64,000 bases of DNA from positions 52,677,619-52,741,618 of the forward strand of contig CM043952.1 of assembly GCA_014529385.2 (NCBI GenBank). The letters run 5' to 3'. A program made the position numbers and the translations under genes. The notes under the pieces were generated by a model. That model searched no databases and was not told where the DNA came from. It saw only the letters and a list, made by a program, of their open reading frames with translations. Shown piece by piece: positions 1 to 11,783 of the stretch. How positions within the stretch are numbered: position 1 is the stretch's first letter; each line of letters opens with the position of its first letter. The DNA is from Adiantum capillus-veneris (Eukaryota; Streptophyta; Polypodiopsida; Polypodiales; Pteridaceae).

Positions 1-1145
1 AAAGAGTGATGGTAATCCAACACGAGGAGGATAATGGGGTTTGGAGAGCTAAGGATTTCTCCTAGAACTACAACACCAAACAGATACACAATCTTCTGTT
101 GACAGAAGATTTTCCTATAATCTACATATATATTCACATGCATGTGTTGCAGAAACCTAAACAAAAAAGATGTTGGTCCATTTTCCATGATGAACAGAGT
201 ATAGAACACTTACTTACACCCTTACCATGTCGATGTTGATAAGTCGGCACATACACAGGAGGTCATCGCCCTTCATACGCTCCACTTTTCCTTCGTTGCT
301 TAGCACGTATGGAGTGATGGTGACGCGCTTGACCACTCTAGCATTTTAGCTAGTAACAGTTGCAAGTAATTACCGTAGTCCGCTCACTACATGAACTCCA
401 CGCCGTTTAGTTGTAACTCGTCTCCGGCTCACTAGGTTTCACTCGTGGTAGTAGACACCTTCTTCAGGATGAGCTTGTACGGGGAGAAGAGGAAGACCCT
501 CTACTGTCCCTCCAAAGCAGCGAGGACAGTAGACAAACCACTCCTCTTTAGGGCTTTGGGGTTGTCAAAGTGGACTAGCAGCACTCACATGCGCCGCACA
601 TATCAATAGGAAATCTTCCACCATTTTTCTTTGGATGACCTTCTGTTTGGCAGACTAGGCACGATTCTACTTTCCGAACTCAAAGCACTCATGTGGCCAG
701 GTGTTTCTTCCTTTGGGGTCATGTGTTTTAGGACTCGCCTAGCCCTACCTTTCCATTGGCTCAAGCAGCCCCTTTTGGCCACTGAAGAGTAGAGGCTATA
801 CCTTTACTTGCGGATTCCTTAGGAAAGAGATGCCTTACCGACCTTTTTCCTCCCTTGATATGGATGACCTCCTCGCGGTGGATGTCGATGCAGATGATTT
901 TTGCCTCTTCGTTACCTTTGTTGCTAGCATTCATTGATAGTGTACCTTGGTTGATAGCAATGATGACATTTCGTAATGATGACACTATCACACATACACA
1001 TGTTTGTATGTGTATGTATGTGAATGTGTGCATGTGCGTGTTTGAATGTGTGTGTGCGCGTATGCATAGTCATGTATGTATGTGCCTGTGAGTGTATACG
1101 TAAAGGTATATGAGGTTGTGTGTGGGTGTGTAAGTTTGTGTGTAT

Positions 1146-1148
<3 letters not shown>

Positions 1149-1193
<45 letters not shown>
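1149..1193. repeat. (TG)n microsatellite
   Basis: An essentially uninterrupted TG dinucleotide run, followed at 1240-1256 by a short AT run. Confidence 0.95.
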
Positions 1194-1195
<2 letters not shown>

Positions 1196-1551
1196 GAGAA
1201 GAGTGTGTGTGGGAACGGGAGTAAAGAGAGGGATTATTATATATATATATATATATGTTTATTATTTTTATTTTTTTCTTTTAATTTTTTCATGTGGAGG
1301 CTTTGGCCATCTACAGAGAAAGATGGAGAGAGGGCGTGAGTGAGGAGAGCGAGAGGATGATGGGGTGAGAGAGGTTGGGGAGTGTGTGTATAAGCAGCGA
1401 GAGAGAGAGATATTATTATATGCACCCACAAGGTTACTACTGACACAGGGAAGGAGGGCGAAGGAAAGTCCATGAGAGTGAGAGAATGAGAGAGCGGCTC
1501 ATCATGCATGATAACGAGAGAGGGAGAAAGTGGGGCGGGGGGGGGGGGGGG

Positions 1552-1554
<3 letters not shown>

Positions 1555-1627
<73 letters not shown>
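1555..1627. repeat. (GA)n microsatellite
   Basis: A long uninterrupted GA run preceded by a G homopolymer near 1538-1551. Smaller GT (1822-1845) and GA (1853-1874) runs follow. Confidence 0.95.
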
Positions 1628-1633
<6 letters not shown>

Positions 1634-2289
1634 AGGGAGGACGAGAGGGGAGAGAGGGGCTGTAGTGGGAAAGGGAGAGTGAGTAAAGGGGAGATAGGGG
1701 GAGTAGATGAGGGAGAGAGGGATGAGCTGAGTGGCCCACCTTGGTTGACAAACAAGAGTGAGATAGTATCTTACCGAGGACGAGAGAGTGTGGACAAGAG
1801 GGGAAAGATGAGGGAGGAAATTGTGTGTGTGTGTGTGTGTGTGTGAATAATGAGAGAGAGAGAGAGAGAGAGAGGGAGACTCTTGTCCTATGCATGGCGG
1901 CCCCTAGGAAAAAAATTATTTTATGTGCCCTATGGGCTAGGTGACACAGAAATAAGGGGGAGAGAGATAGAGGGAGGTGTGTTGGCATAGCCAAGCAGGG
2001 AGAGAGAAGTTGTCCTTTGGTGATAGTGGAGGAGGGATGAAGCGAGTGTGGTCAACTGAGTGGCGGCCCATTGTGGGCGTATGCATGGGAGGGAAGAGGG
2101 TGGTGGGGCGGCACGCTTAAAAACATTCTTTTTTTCTTTGTTGCTTATTATTAAGCTCCCCTTGAGTGGGGTTATCTCTCGTGGCCGTGAATTCAAAAAC
2201 CGGTTGTCAACAGCAACATTTACTATACAGACTCAATAATGCAGAGACAAGTGGCCCATCTGAATCTAATTGGAAATAAATTATCGATG

Positions 2290-2740
2290 CGTGTACACAC
2301 TAGCCTTCCACTGATGCCGCAATACATAGTGAAAGTAGTGTTAAATACATCACCTTTTTTGGCATAATTCCTTCCTCTAGCATTTGTACAAACAAATGGC
2401 ATGCATGCACCTTGTAACCTTGTTGCTCACATGCTCCTACCGTGGCATTGGAAGCGAACACATTTTGATTCCTAAGCTTCTCAAATAGTCTTTGTGCAGA
2501 CTCGAAACTAACACTTACACAAGGAGATAAACCGCTTGTAAGAGTAACCTTGTCTGGAGACACACCATCTATTTGCATTTTCTCAATAAGATAGAGCCAA
2601 CGCACTCAAACCATGCAAAGCAAAAAAAAAAGGGGAGGACTCACAATTACACAAGCGGATAAACTGCTTGTAAGAGTAACCCTGTCTGGAGACACACCAT
2701 CTATTTGCATTTGCTCATAAGATAGCATCAACACACTCAA
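2290..2740 (-). pseudogene. PPR (pentatricopeptide repeat) gene fragment
   Basis: Read on the minus strand, the stretch ending near 2605 contains PPR-style blocks such as MQIDGVSPDKVTL and FVQMLEEGIMPKKVMYL. PPR proteins are helical-repeat RNA-binding proteins of plant organelles. Only about two to three repeats survive, with no start codon, organelle-targeting peptide or C-terminal E/DYW domain. Part of the fragment is tandemly duplicated and the second copy runs into a hairpin repeat, so this is a broken fragment. The family assignment rests on motif wording alone. Confidence 0.6.
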
Positions 2741-2760
2741 ACCATGCAAAGAGAAAAAAA
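2512..2760. repeat. Tandem duplication of the PPR fragment (unit about 130 bp)
   Basis: The segment running from ACAAGGAGATAAACCGC to the poly-A/GGGGAGG tract (about 2512-2639) is repeated, diverged, at about 2645-2768. Both copies carry the PPR words plus the start of the hairpin repeat. The first copy's hairpin is cut at the duplication junction. Confidence 0.8.
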
Positions 2761-2849
2761 AGGGGAGGGGCTGGAGCCCCCTATCATCCGTGCACACATA
2801 GATGATAGGGGGCTCCAGCCCCTCCCTTTTTTTCAAACTTTGCATGGCT
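2741..2849. repeat. G-rich hairpin repeat, copy A
   Basis: A nearly perfect palindrome. Two arms of about 48 nt run from CCATGCAAAG through an A tract and a GGGGAGGGGCTGGAGCC block to ATCATC, around a loop of about 12 nt. The right arm mirrors this, ending in CTTTGCATGG. It belongs to the same family as the repeats at 3042-3122 and 16827-17092. Confidence 0.85.
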
Positions 2850-3041
2850 ATGAGTTCTCTTCGGCGCTCTCGTGCATCAATTGGGTGGCCATGTTGGTGA
2901 TGCTACGCTATGCATCCCTTGTCCGACCATGTGTAATGGCTAATACTTAAAAGGGTAAGCATGTAGCATGCAATGCAATCGCCCAATACCATTGGACCTA
3001 CAGTGAAACACCGGCCTCAAAAAAACAACAATGCTTTTTGG

Positions 3042-3122
3042 TTAAAAAAGGGGGAGGGACAAGAGACCCCCCATTATCCGCGTGCGCGAATGATGGGGGG
3101 CTCTTGGCCCTCCCCTTTTTTC
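3042..3122. repeat. G-rich hairpin repeat, copy B
   Basis: A palindrome with an AAAAAAGGGGGAGGG left arm and a CCCTCCCCTTTTTT right arm around ATTATCCGCGTGCGCGAATGAT. It shares the poly-A, then G-rich block, then (A/T)TCATC, then GTGC-loop plan of copies A and C. Confidence 0.85.
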
Positions 3123-3179
3123 CGCACTCAGAGATCGAGAGAGAGAAGAAGAAGAAGAGAGTGGGTCGGTTTATCTTTT

Positions 3180-3427
3180 TTATGTAGTATAGTATATATA
3201 GTCCATTTTTTATTATATATTCTATACTATGTATTATACATATTAAATTATACATTATATACTCTATATTATATATATAATATCTACTCTATCGTAGTAC
3301 TATATTATATTTTCTATATACACTATATACTATTTATTATAAGTCAAAGTATAACTTTATATACTACATAATCTATTAATAATATACAATATTATATATA
3401 CTATTATATATATATATATACTATATA
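3180..3427. other. Very AT-rich TATA-repeat tract
   Basis: An imperfect TA/ATA-rich low-complexity stretch with no gene. It borders the left arm of the foldback repeat that hosts the large transposon. Confidence 0.8.
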
Positions 3428-3477
3428 TGCAAGAAAACTAAATTATTTGATAGATATTTGTTCAATCACCACATCAA
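3428..3477. repeat. Outer foldback arm, left
   Basis: This 50-bp stretch (TGCAAGAAAA to CACATCAA) is matched in inverted orientation by about 16957-17041, just outside the right transposon terminus. The right arm has an additional segment of about 30 bp. Its similarity ends exactly where the transposon begins. I read it as the left half of a foldback repeat split by the transposon. Confidence 0.65.
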
Positions 3478-3510
3478 CATTAGGAAATTTCAGAGGTCAT
3501 TTGGAGGGCC
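3478..3510 (+). repeat. Left terminal inverted repeat (33 bp)
   Basis: It is the exact reverse complement of 16794-16826. Copy 2 (59233-59265) has the same 33 bp with one change, A to G at base 15. Similarity between the two ends stops abruptly after the GGAGGGCC that closes the repeat. Confidence 0.9.
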
Positions 3511-3677
3511 TTCTAAGAAAATGTATCTTTTGCACTCTCTCTCTAGAAAAAATGGCAAATAAAAGAGCTGGGTCTTTCATAGTAAAACTTCAAAAAGTGT
3601 ACTTTAAGTAGATTCCTTACTCTTCTGAACATTCGTTCGTAGTGATTGAGGGATAATCCTCTTTTCAGTTGCATTGA

Positions 3678-6527
3678 ATGAACCTCGTCAATATGGAGGG
3701 AATGAGGCTAACATGGAGGGACGAATCCGCAGCCGCTATTCACTTTCCATTAAACCTGCACATTTGGCTAATGGCACACTCCTCAAATGGCACAAATGTT
3801 ACCCAAAAACGAGCCAAATATCACCTTCACATTGATTTGGACAATGAGTACCAACCATTGATTAAGCGCACTAAAACAAACACACATATACCTCTCGCTT
3901 CCATAGACACGCTCAGAGCTCAAGGAGCTAAACACATAGATATCTGGACGAGAGGCTCTCTCTACCCTAAGAATCCAATAACTAATGCGTCTCCACCGTT
4001 TGTCAATCCTACAATCTTATTGATCTTTGCTGGTGATGGAGAAAAGGGCCTTCTGGGTTATTGTAAATCACTTACAAGAGAAGCTGAAACTTACAAGAGC
4101 ATTCTCCAAGCTCAACAATGTGAGATTGTTCGCCTTTCACATTTACATTCTACAGAGCAAGTTACCATTTTGCAACATAAAACAGAGGTACAAGAACTGA
4201 AAGGAAAGGTGCGAAGTTGTCAAATGAAGGACACCATCTTGGGTGGTCGTATCCGAAAGAAGAAATTGCGCAATCTTGAAACATTGCAGGTTGCATCAGG
4301 AGGTCTCAAGAAAAGAATCCAAGCATTAAGGTGATGCTTCTTGGTTGGCTACATTGTCTTAGTTAAGTAATCTTTTTGTTTTTTCTTGTTATGCATTGTT
4401 TTCATGTGCCTAAATAGTGTTAGTGAAGCAAATTTTCTGTTATTTACTTATGCATTGTCTTCATGTAGAGATTCAATCTATCCTGACAAGGAAAACATTG
4501 ACCCCAAAGCCAATATAGGAAAGAGATTGAAGCCACTTATAAGTAGAAGCCTGGCAGCAGATATAGTACATGACAAGAAGTTTAAGGTTCTACAAAGAAA
4601 TGTAGTGGACCGCTTTATTTCAGAGAACTCAGTGCCTGCAAAAGAGATACAAGGCACACTTGATTCACTTGGTGTAAGCAAAAGAGGATATTCGGCTATC
4701 CAAAAGTCTGTCTCATCCATCTTTGTTAGGAAGGGTATAAAATCCAAACTTCTACCATCAGCCTCAAGTGTTCGGAAAGAGAGGCTTCAGCTTAACGAGG
4801 CACAGGGAGACTATCTTGGACAGCCCTTTCATATTAAAGCAACTTACAGTGGCCATGGAGCGAACATGGCATATGATGAGTTCAACAATATTTTTATGGA
4901 CCTGCGGATACTACAGAAGAGAATGGTGGAGTTTTACAACATCACATTTGAAGAGTCACGTGGGCTATTACATTTTGTGTTAAAACTGGATGAGTGTGAG
5001 CTTGTTAAAGAGAAAAAGCTAGAGCGTGTTACTATTAATTTAATGAATAGAGCCCTCTCAAAGTGTCCCAGTGATGATCCTTTATATTTTAGTGTTCAAT
5101 CAGAATCTAACATATGGTGGCTTGGTGCGTTTGAGGTAAGCGATATTCTCAAGTAAGCTCAAATGTTCAGATCTACTTAAGTCTCATTTATTTTGTGTTG
5201 CAGGTAAAGAAATAAGATCATGAGATTCTATATTGGGTGTTCCATCGAACTAATATTCCGGAGGTGATTGATCGACAGACTAACCAGGGAGAGGTACTAC
5301 GTCTAGATGGAAGGGGAGACTTTGAAGTTCAGTGGCATCTTGCATGTGACCTTAAAACATTAAAGTGCATGTATAATTGTGGAATGGGTGCAATGGAAAA
5401 GTCACCGTGTTTGTTCTGCATGGAGCCTGCAAAGGTCATGGACCCAAAGTGGTGGAGAAAAGCTCCAACACGTCACATTGAGGATCCTGCTTTTCGACTA
5501 GTTTTGAAAATACCACTTGTGAATGTCCACATTTGTACAATGCATGCCCTTTGTAGAATTGTGGAGAAATTGGTCTACTTATACATCGGGTTTTCTTGGA
5601 AGATTAAGAACTCCGCAGAACGACAAGTAGCCCTGCAATGCTTAGAAATGGTACTGTCGGATATGGGGCTTCATGGTGGCAATGTGAAAATCCAGCGGGA
5701 TGAAAAGAGATCAACTGCTGAGAAGGATGTCCCATGCAAACCATCCATCGGTGGGGTGAAGGCACGGAGGTTTTTATCTAAGCCCCAAGGTACAAGAGAT
5801 CCAAAGCTAACAAAACATGGAAAAATATATAACACATCTTATGTTAGCAAGGTAGAGTATCAGAGCTGGAAAAAGCTACATATTGCAGTCAAAGACCACG
5901 AACCAACTACTCGTAACGCGAAGGCTGAGGTTTGGCGATCAATAGACATCCTATTTTTGATGTGCGACAAAGATGACTGGTCACAAGGTGATATGAACAA
6001 GTTCAAGGAAAATCTCAACCTTCTGAAAAAATCATTCAAGACAGCATGGACAGACACCCAGATTACTCACTACATGGTATTATAATGTATTCTTTCTCTC
6101 TTATGTGCAAATATGTGACTGTAAAACATTCTAACTAATCTGTTTTCATATCCAGCACATCATCTTCAATCATTTGCTATATTTTATACAGAAGTATGGG
6201 AACCCGGCAATATGGAATACCCAAGGGATGGAAAAGTCTCATTACATGGCGAGAAATGCTTATTTCAGGCACACACGACATGGTGGCTCTCGAATCAAGG
6301 CTAACAGTTTGAGAGAACTATTTGAATGGTTCTATCGTAGAATCATTCATCGAATGCAGGCAAAAGAAGTCTTGGAAAATTCAGCAACAGCACAAGCCAT
6401 CAGACATTTACAACAACAAAAAGCTAAAAGATCAATGGCATACAACAACTCCGGAGCTCGTGAAAGTCAACGAAGGTGGAGAGAGACAATGGTGTATGTG
6501 AATCACAAGTGGAGAAAGATACTCTGA
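3678..6527 (+). pseudogene. Transposase of copy 1, RAG1/CMC-like DDE type, nonsense-interrupted
   Basis: Four exons: 3678-4330, 4469-5135, 5204-6076, 6156-6527. All introns are GT-AG and all junctions are in phase, giving about 854 residues. An in-frame TGA sits immediately before the ATG, supporting this start. Exon 1 ends in a predicted coiled coil rich in K/E/L. The candidate catalytic core has Asp392 (KLDECE), Asp489 followed 20 residues later by CxxC (509/512), MH (554), HxxxxH (732/737) and Glu757 in WNTQGME. Codon 4 of exon 3 is TAA (5213-5215) where copy 2 has GAA, so the protein would stop before the second Asp. Apart from that codon, exon 3 differs from copy 2 at only seven residues, so the lesion looks recent. 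Confidence 0.8.
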
Positions 6528-6700
6528 GTGGATGACATTGTACAAAATTTATGTAATACATGATCTTATACAATTGCTACTTGAAGTGTATCAAGATTTT
6601 GCAGGTTCAATTTTGTTTTTTGGCACGTCACCCTTGTAACGAATCATGAGATGTTTTCCATACTCTAAAAGTTCATCTGGGTTTTGTCTACCAAGAGCTA

Positions 6701-6744
6701 GTGCCATTGCTGTGTAGGTGTAGTGCCATTGCTGTGTAGGTGTA
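6701..6744. repeat. 22-bp tandem duplication at insertion edge
   Basis: GTGCCATTGCTGTGTAGGTG plus two more bases occurs twice in tandem. Copy 2 has it once. It lies at the left edge of the inserted gag fragment. Confidence 0.85.
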
Positions 6745-6754
6745 GTAATACGCT

Positions 6755-7951
6755 AGAAGCTAGATCATGGTACAATGCACTTCCACAAGCAACCAAGGAT
6801 GACTGGGAACCCTTAAAAACCGCTTTTAAGAGGCGCTTTGGGGGAGGTACCACTTCAGAAAAGTTGTGGGACAAGTTGAGAGACTTGAAGCAGGAGGGTC
6901 TTTTAGAATATGCCACCTATGAGTCCAAATTTGTGGATTTGTGGGAACGGTGGGTTGAGTCACTGGCAAGGGGAGAAGCTACACCCGATTTCCTAAAAAA
7001 AGATCAGTTCACGCATGGCTTATGGCCGCTTCTCAAGGAGAAGGTGAAAGGTAGATTCCCGGCTACATACGAGTTAGCCAGTGAGATTGCTCGCCTTAAG
7101 GACAAGAAGCTACGAATGAAATCCAAAGAAACCGAGTCAACAGAAGCAGGAACATCGCGTCGACCCGCAACTACGACAACCACCATTCCACCACCACCAC
7201 CGGCTCTTGGGGTAAGAGATGACCAACAAGATATGTTGGCCCATCTTACTGACCAACTGCAGAATTTGTCTGTCCACTTAATACAGCAAGGGAGGAGTCA
7301 AGAAAGAGATCAAGACCCTGGAAGAGGACGACGACAAAACAGGGAGTATCATTGCTACAACTACGGAGAAGACAGTCACGGTATGTACTACTGTCCCAAA
7401 CCACGACAAAACTATAATAGAGGAGGTAGGAGGAACCAATTGTCACCCCCTAGAGAAAGAACACCCCCACCCTGAGCACCACCCCCACCAACACAAATTC
7501 TACGTCCACCGCAGACACCACTACAAGCATCCATTCCACCTCTTCCACCAGCCCCACCACCTGATCGCCCTGTAAACATCATAAGGCTAGAAGATAAAGG
7601 AAAAGCCGTAGTAGTGGATCCACCCAGAGCAAAGGAGAGGGACAAGGGTAAGGAGAAGGTAACCTTTTTAGAACCACTTGAAGCCATGACTGTGAAAAGA
7701 GCTAGGAGGGAGAAAGCTACACATCAGATGATGAGAGAAGCATAACAGGAGAGACTAGCAAGAGGCCATCCAGGCCACGACGGAAATTGGGCATCATCGA
7801 CTTCCAGCTAGGGGAAAGTTCTAAGCCCTTTTCGATTAGGGCTCGAGGTTGACAGGCCTTCTCCATGCAAGGCAAAGATGGCAAACAATGCAAAAGTAAA
7901 GTGTGTGGGTGTGGTAAGTGCCGTGAAAATAAAAGCTTTCAACACTGAGGC
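6755..7951 (+). mobile_element. Captured Ty3/gypsy gag fragment
   Basis: The frame begins inside a gag capsid-like region (ARSWYNALPQATKDDWEPLK) and continues through a proline-rich linker to a degenerate zinc knuckle, CYNYGEDSHGMYYC. There the second Cys of the usual C-x2-C-x4-H-x4-C is Tyr. An in-frame TGA (7473-7475) follows; the frame then stays open to TAA at 7743-7745. The words RPSRPRRKLGIIDFQLGE lie just beyond in another frame. There are no LTRs, protease or reverse transcriptase. Copy 2 lacks the fragment and shows the uninterrupted gene, so this is an insertion into copy 1. It is flanked by a short inverted duplication of host sequence rather than a direct target duplication. Confidence 0.75.
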
Positions 7952-7970
7952 AGCGTATTACTACACCTAC
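7952..7970 (-). repeat. Inverted duplicate of host sequence at right edge of gag insert
   Basis: This 19-bp stretch is the exact reverse complement of 6736-6754. It places the same gene-2 sequence in opposite orientation at the two sides of the inserted fragment. Confidence 0.9.
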
Positions 7971-8269
7971 GCCTGGGCAGTAACCAAAACAATCTCTAGC
8001 AAACACTTTGTCCACAAGAATGACTTTATCTGCACTTTTGGGCAGCACCGGTCCACCCAAGAAGCGTGATAGTGTCTTGAATGTGTAAGTTGCTATTGAA
8101 CCCTCTTGTGACATGGAATTGTGAAAAACTACTATCAGCGACTCGCAAAGCTTTGAAAGGTACTGTGCTAGGGCCGCATCCCTTCCTCGATACTCTCTTG
8201 TCGGGCGCCGAAGGAAGTCATCCTTGTCAGCAATCCAAGACTGCACATACAATGTTAGAAATGACACAA

Positions 8270-8425
<156 letters not shown>

Positions 8426-9789
8426 ACCATGAAGCTCTCATCCTGCAGAAAGAGGTTTTCTTGCCACAGGTCTACAGATGTAGTTGACCCCTGACCTGAA
8501 TGGTTAAACCAATCCTCCACTTCTTTGTTACTTTTCGATGGTCTTAGGCTTTGTCTTATTGCTTGGAAGGTTGCTTCATCAGGTAGTGTCTCCTTGTATT
8601 TTTCAGCTTTCTCAAAGCATCTTCGAAGGCATTCCATTGGATTGCTGGATGTTTCCATTGCCTCATCATCACTACTATCCTCTGAAACAAATCCACTCCT
8701 CTCCTCTTGGACTCTGGAAATAATAGCCAGGGAGAAATCCTCCCTTAAATAAAACACACTTTGCACATCATGTAAGAAGATATAGGTCGTGTCTCCAATC
8801 CTGAAGTCAGGCACAGTAGGCAACATCATCTGAGCATGCTTCTCAGTGAAGTTACTGACATCCAATGGAAGTTTGATTTCTGTGGTTTTCACAGAGAGCA
8901 TCTTACTTCTTTGTACTTCAATTGCCTCAACCTCAAGGTCGACTGTGTCTTCAACCTCCTCGAATTCTTGCATATGAGTTGTCTCCTCACATTCCTCATC
9001 TGGTGCTGCATCCTCCTCCTCTAACACCTCATCAGGATTCTGCATGAGGAATCCAAATAGGCTGTTCAGGTAAATCATAAAGCCAAAGGCTTCCTGAATG
9101 AGTTTGCATTCTTTTTGATGCAAAGGGCAGGCTGAATGTCGGCAAGAGGGTGGTAATTCCCTATGCTTCTTCACTCCCTGTCCCTTTCCACCACAGTCAT
9201 TTAAATGCACAAGAGTCATAGTAGGCAGAACAACCCTTCCTACCTGCACCATCACTTCAAACTTATCTCTGTAGGACTGCAAGAAATTACTGTGCTGAGC
9301 TAACAGGTCTTCAATGTCAAACTTTGGATTAAACATAGAATGAACTAGATCATACTTGTCCCCAACACCACAAGATGCTGCAAAATCAAACAGCCTCTCA
9401 TCAGTTGCAGCTGGGTCTTCCAGAGAAGACACATCCTCTTTGTCTTTACATTTAGTTGCACAGGGACTTCCTTCTAGCACATCTGTATCATCTGAGAAGT
9501 CTATATTCCTCTTTCTTGTATTTCTCTTCAGAAGTACTGTAGAGGGCACCACAGCCTTGTAGGGTGAGGGATCCTCTTGCCCTGGTGACCTCTCTGATTG
9601 ATCTTCAACAATTGACTTTTCTTCAGATATGTCCTGACAAAAGTCAACAGTTCTTTTGGCAGATACATTATGCAACTGAGCCCGCAAGGGTTGAAATCCT
9701 GGCACAAGCTCTGGATCAGGTTTCAGTCTCTTCTGCCTACTAGACCTTAATCCTATTCATCAGGAAACATGACAAGTCAAAACCATCAT

Positions 9790-9791
<2 letters not shown>

Positions 9792-9833
<42 letters not shown>

Positions 9834-9909
9834 GATAGATATAAATATATATATATATATATATATAAACCATCATGATCTCTCTCTCTCTCTCTCTCTC
9901 TCCTGATAG

Positions 9910-9967
<58 letters not shown>

Positions 9968-10000
9968 GTCTCTCACCAAAGCACAAAAAAACACACACCT

Positions 10001-10055
<55 letters not shown>

Positions 10056-10078
10056 GAACACTAAAAAAATACACAGAG

Positions 10079-10171
<93 letters not shown>
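9792..10171. repeat. CT and AT microsatellite cluster
   Basis: Alternating (CT)n and (AT)n runs: CT at about 9792-9830, 9880-9902, 10002-10050 and 10080-10171; AT at about 9844-9866 and 9914-9964. The unit CATCATGAT plus CT plus GATAGATATAAATA occurs twice, so the cluster arose partly by duplication. Confidence 0.9.
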
Positions 10172-10174
<3 letters not shown>

Positions 10175-10188
10175 TAATTTTCTATTTG

Positions 10189-10248
10189 ACTAAAGGCGCG
10201 CAAGGAAGGAAAAGTGCGTTTTGCAACTCTCTCCGCGCGCCTTAAGTA
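10189..10248. repeat. GCGCGC palindrome, copy 1
   Basis: Imperfect 60-bp inverted repeat with ends ACTAAAGGCGCGC and GCGCGCCTTAAGTA, flanked by CT/GA runs. One of four related palindromes between 10.1 and 11.9 kb. Confidence 0.75.
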
Positions 10249-10271
10249 CAACAGAGAGAGAGTCATAACAA

Positions 10272-10333
10272 TACTATAGGCGCGCGGAGAGAGCTGGAGC
10301 CAATATTAGGTTGGCTATGCGCGCCGTTAGTAA
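10272..10333. repeat. GCGCGC palindrome, copy 2
   Basis: Imperfect inverted repeat, TACTATAGGCGCGC to GCGCGCCGTTAGTA, with a diverged centre. Confidence 0.7.
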
Positions 10334-10617
10334 CGTGTACAGAGAGGGTAGGGAAAGAGACAATGTATATATATCTGTGTGTGTGTCTGTGTGTATGTGT
10401 GTATGTGTCTATGTCTATGGAAGTATGGGTATTGAGGTGTGTGTGTTGAACAACAGTCTGAGTTTTTCTTTGTTTAGACACACACACACACACACACAAT
10501 TTGTACCAACTATTGGAAATACAGAGAGAAAGAGTGAGAGATCACCTTTTGTTGGTGGGGTTTGTAGGAACTCCAAGGGAGGTGTCTCCTCCATTGCTTT
10601 TTTGTGTGTCAAACTGA

Positions 10618-10762
10618 CTCTGTCTCTCTCCCTCCCTCTCTCTCTCTCTCTTTGAGAGTAAGGAGTCCCTCTCTCTATCTCTCTCTCAATCTGTGTCTCT
10701 CCCTCTCTCTATCTCTCTCACAATCTGATCTCTCTTTCTCTCTCTCTGTCTCTCTAAGACTC

Positions 10763-10795
<33 letters not shown>

Positions 10796-10801
10796 TTCTC
10801 T

Positions 10802-10841
<40 letters not shown>

Positions 10842-10870
10842 CTATTGTTCTCTCTCTTTCTCTCTCTCAA
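10618..10870. repeat. CT-rich imperfect microsatellite
   Basis: Long CT-rich stretch with scattered interruptions. No gene. Confidence 0.9.
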
Positions 10871-11034
10871 AATCACACTTATAACGGATACACACGGTGG
10901 CGCCCCACGTGTCACTATAAATTAGAGTATATTTGCATGCTGTCACATGTGTGGTCATTACTGAGACCGTATACTTTTGTACGTCATATAAAGAGGTCAA
11001 GAGAGAGAAAAACCACACCTCGTGAAAGAGAGTG

Positions 11035-11136
<102 letters not shown>

Positions 11137-11285
11137 CAAGAGCCATCGTCTGCGTCTCCGACAGCAAGCTGACCCATCGACATAACGAAGGTCTGCCTCT
11201 CCCTCCACCTTTGCCTCTATCTCTCTATCTCTGTTTCTGTCACAGTACCAAGCACAGTCTTAGCAAACAACCCACACAAACAGTC

Positions 11286-11288
11286 TCA

Positions 11289-11320
<32 letters not shown>

Positions 11321-11408
11321 TCTTTAAAATACAAACACACACACCCACACACACACACACACACTCACAAACACACTCACAAACACACAGACACACATCT
11401 TTAAAATA

Positions 11409-11459
<51 letters not shown>

Positions 11460-11510
11460 ACACACACACAGACACACACACACACAAACAGACACACACA
11501 CACATACTCT

Positions 11511-11606
<96 letters not shown>
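11286..11606. repeat. (CA)n then (CT)n microsatellites
   Basis: CA-rich run with two ATCTTTAAAATACAAA interruptions (near 11320 and 11397), showing a duplicated unit of about 78 bp, followed by about 95 bp of pure CT. Confidence 0.9.
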
Positions 11607-11608
<2 letters not shown>

Positions 11609-11669
11609 CCAAAGATGCGCGTAGAGAGGCATACCCGTAGTGCATGTCTCTATGCACGCCGTTAGTACT
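11606..11669. repeat. GCGCGC palindrome, copy 3
   Basis: Diverged inverted repeat (GATGCGCGTAGAGAGGCAT against ATGTCTCTATGCACGCCGTT), with the TTAGTA end preserved on the right. Flanked by CT and GA runs. Confidence 0.65.
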
Positions 11670-11676
11670 GTGCATT

Positions 11677-11678
<2 letters not shown>

Positions 11679-11762
<84 letters not shown>
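11679..11762. repeat. (GA)n microsatellite
   Basis: Uninterrupted GA run. Confidence 0.95.
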
Positions 11763-11763
<1 letters not shown>

Positions 11764-11783
11764 TGTGTGTATTATTTTACCCT

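Larger units (their letters stand above)
1..2290. other. Intergenic sequence with microsatellites
   Basis: I see no supportable gene here. The first 1 kb is unique-looking sequence with no long meaningful frame. From about 970 it becomes TG-rich and then GA-rich. Frames across the microsatellites translate to Val-Cys, Arg-Glu or Ser-Leu runs and are artefacts. Confidence 0.6.

Noticed and set aside
1140-1994. Open frames encoding Val-Cys, Arg-Glu, Ser-Leu and Thr-His runs
   Set aside because: Dinucleotide repeats have no stops in several frames. These are artefacts, as are the similar frames at 8-12 kb and near 55.8 kb.
2606-2950. Small frames reading through the hairpin at 2741-2849
   Set aside because: The same words appear on both strands because the sequence is palindromic. 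There is no evidence that they are translated.
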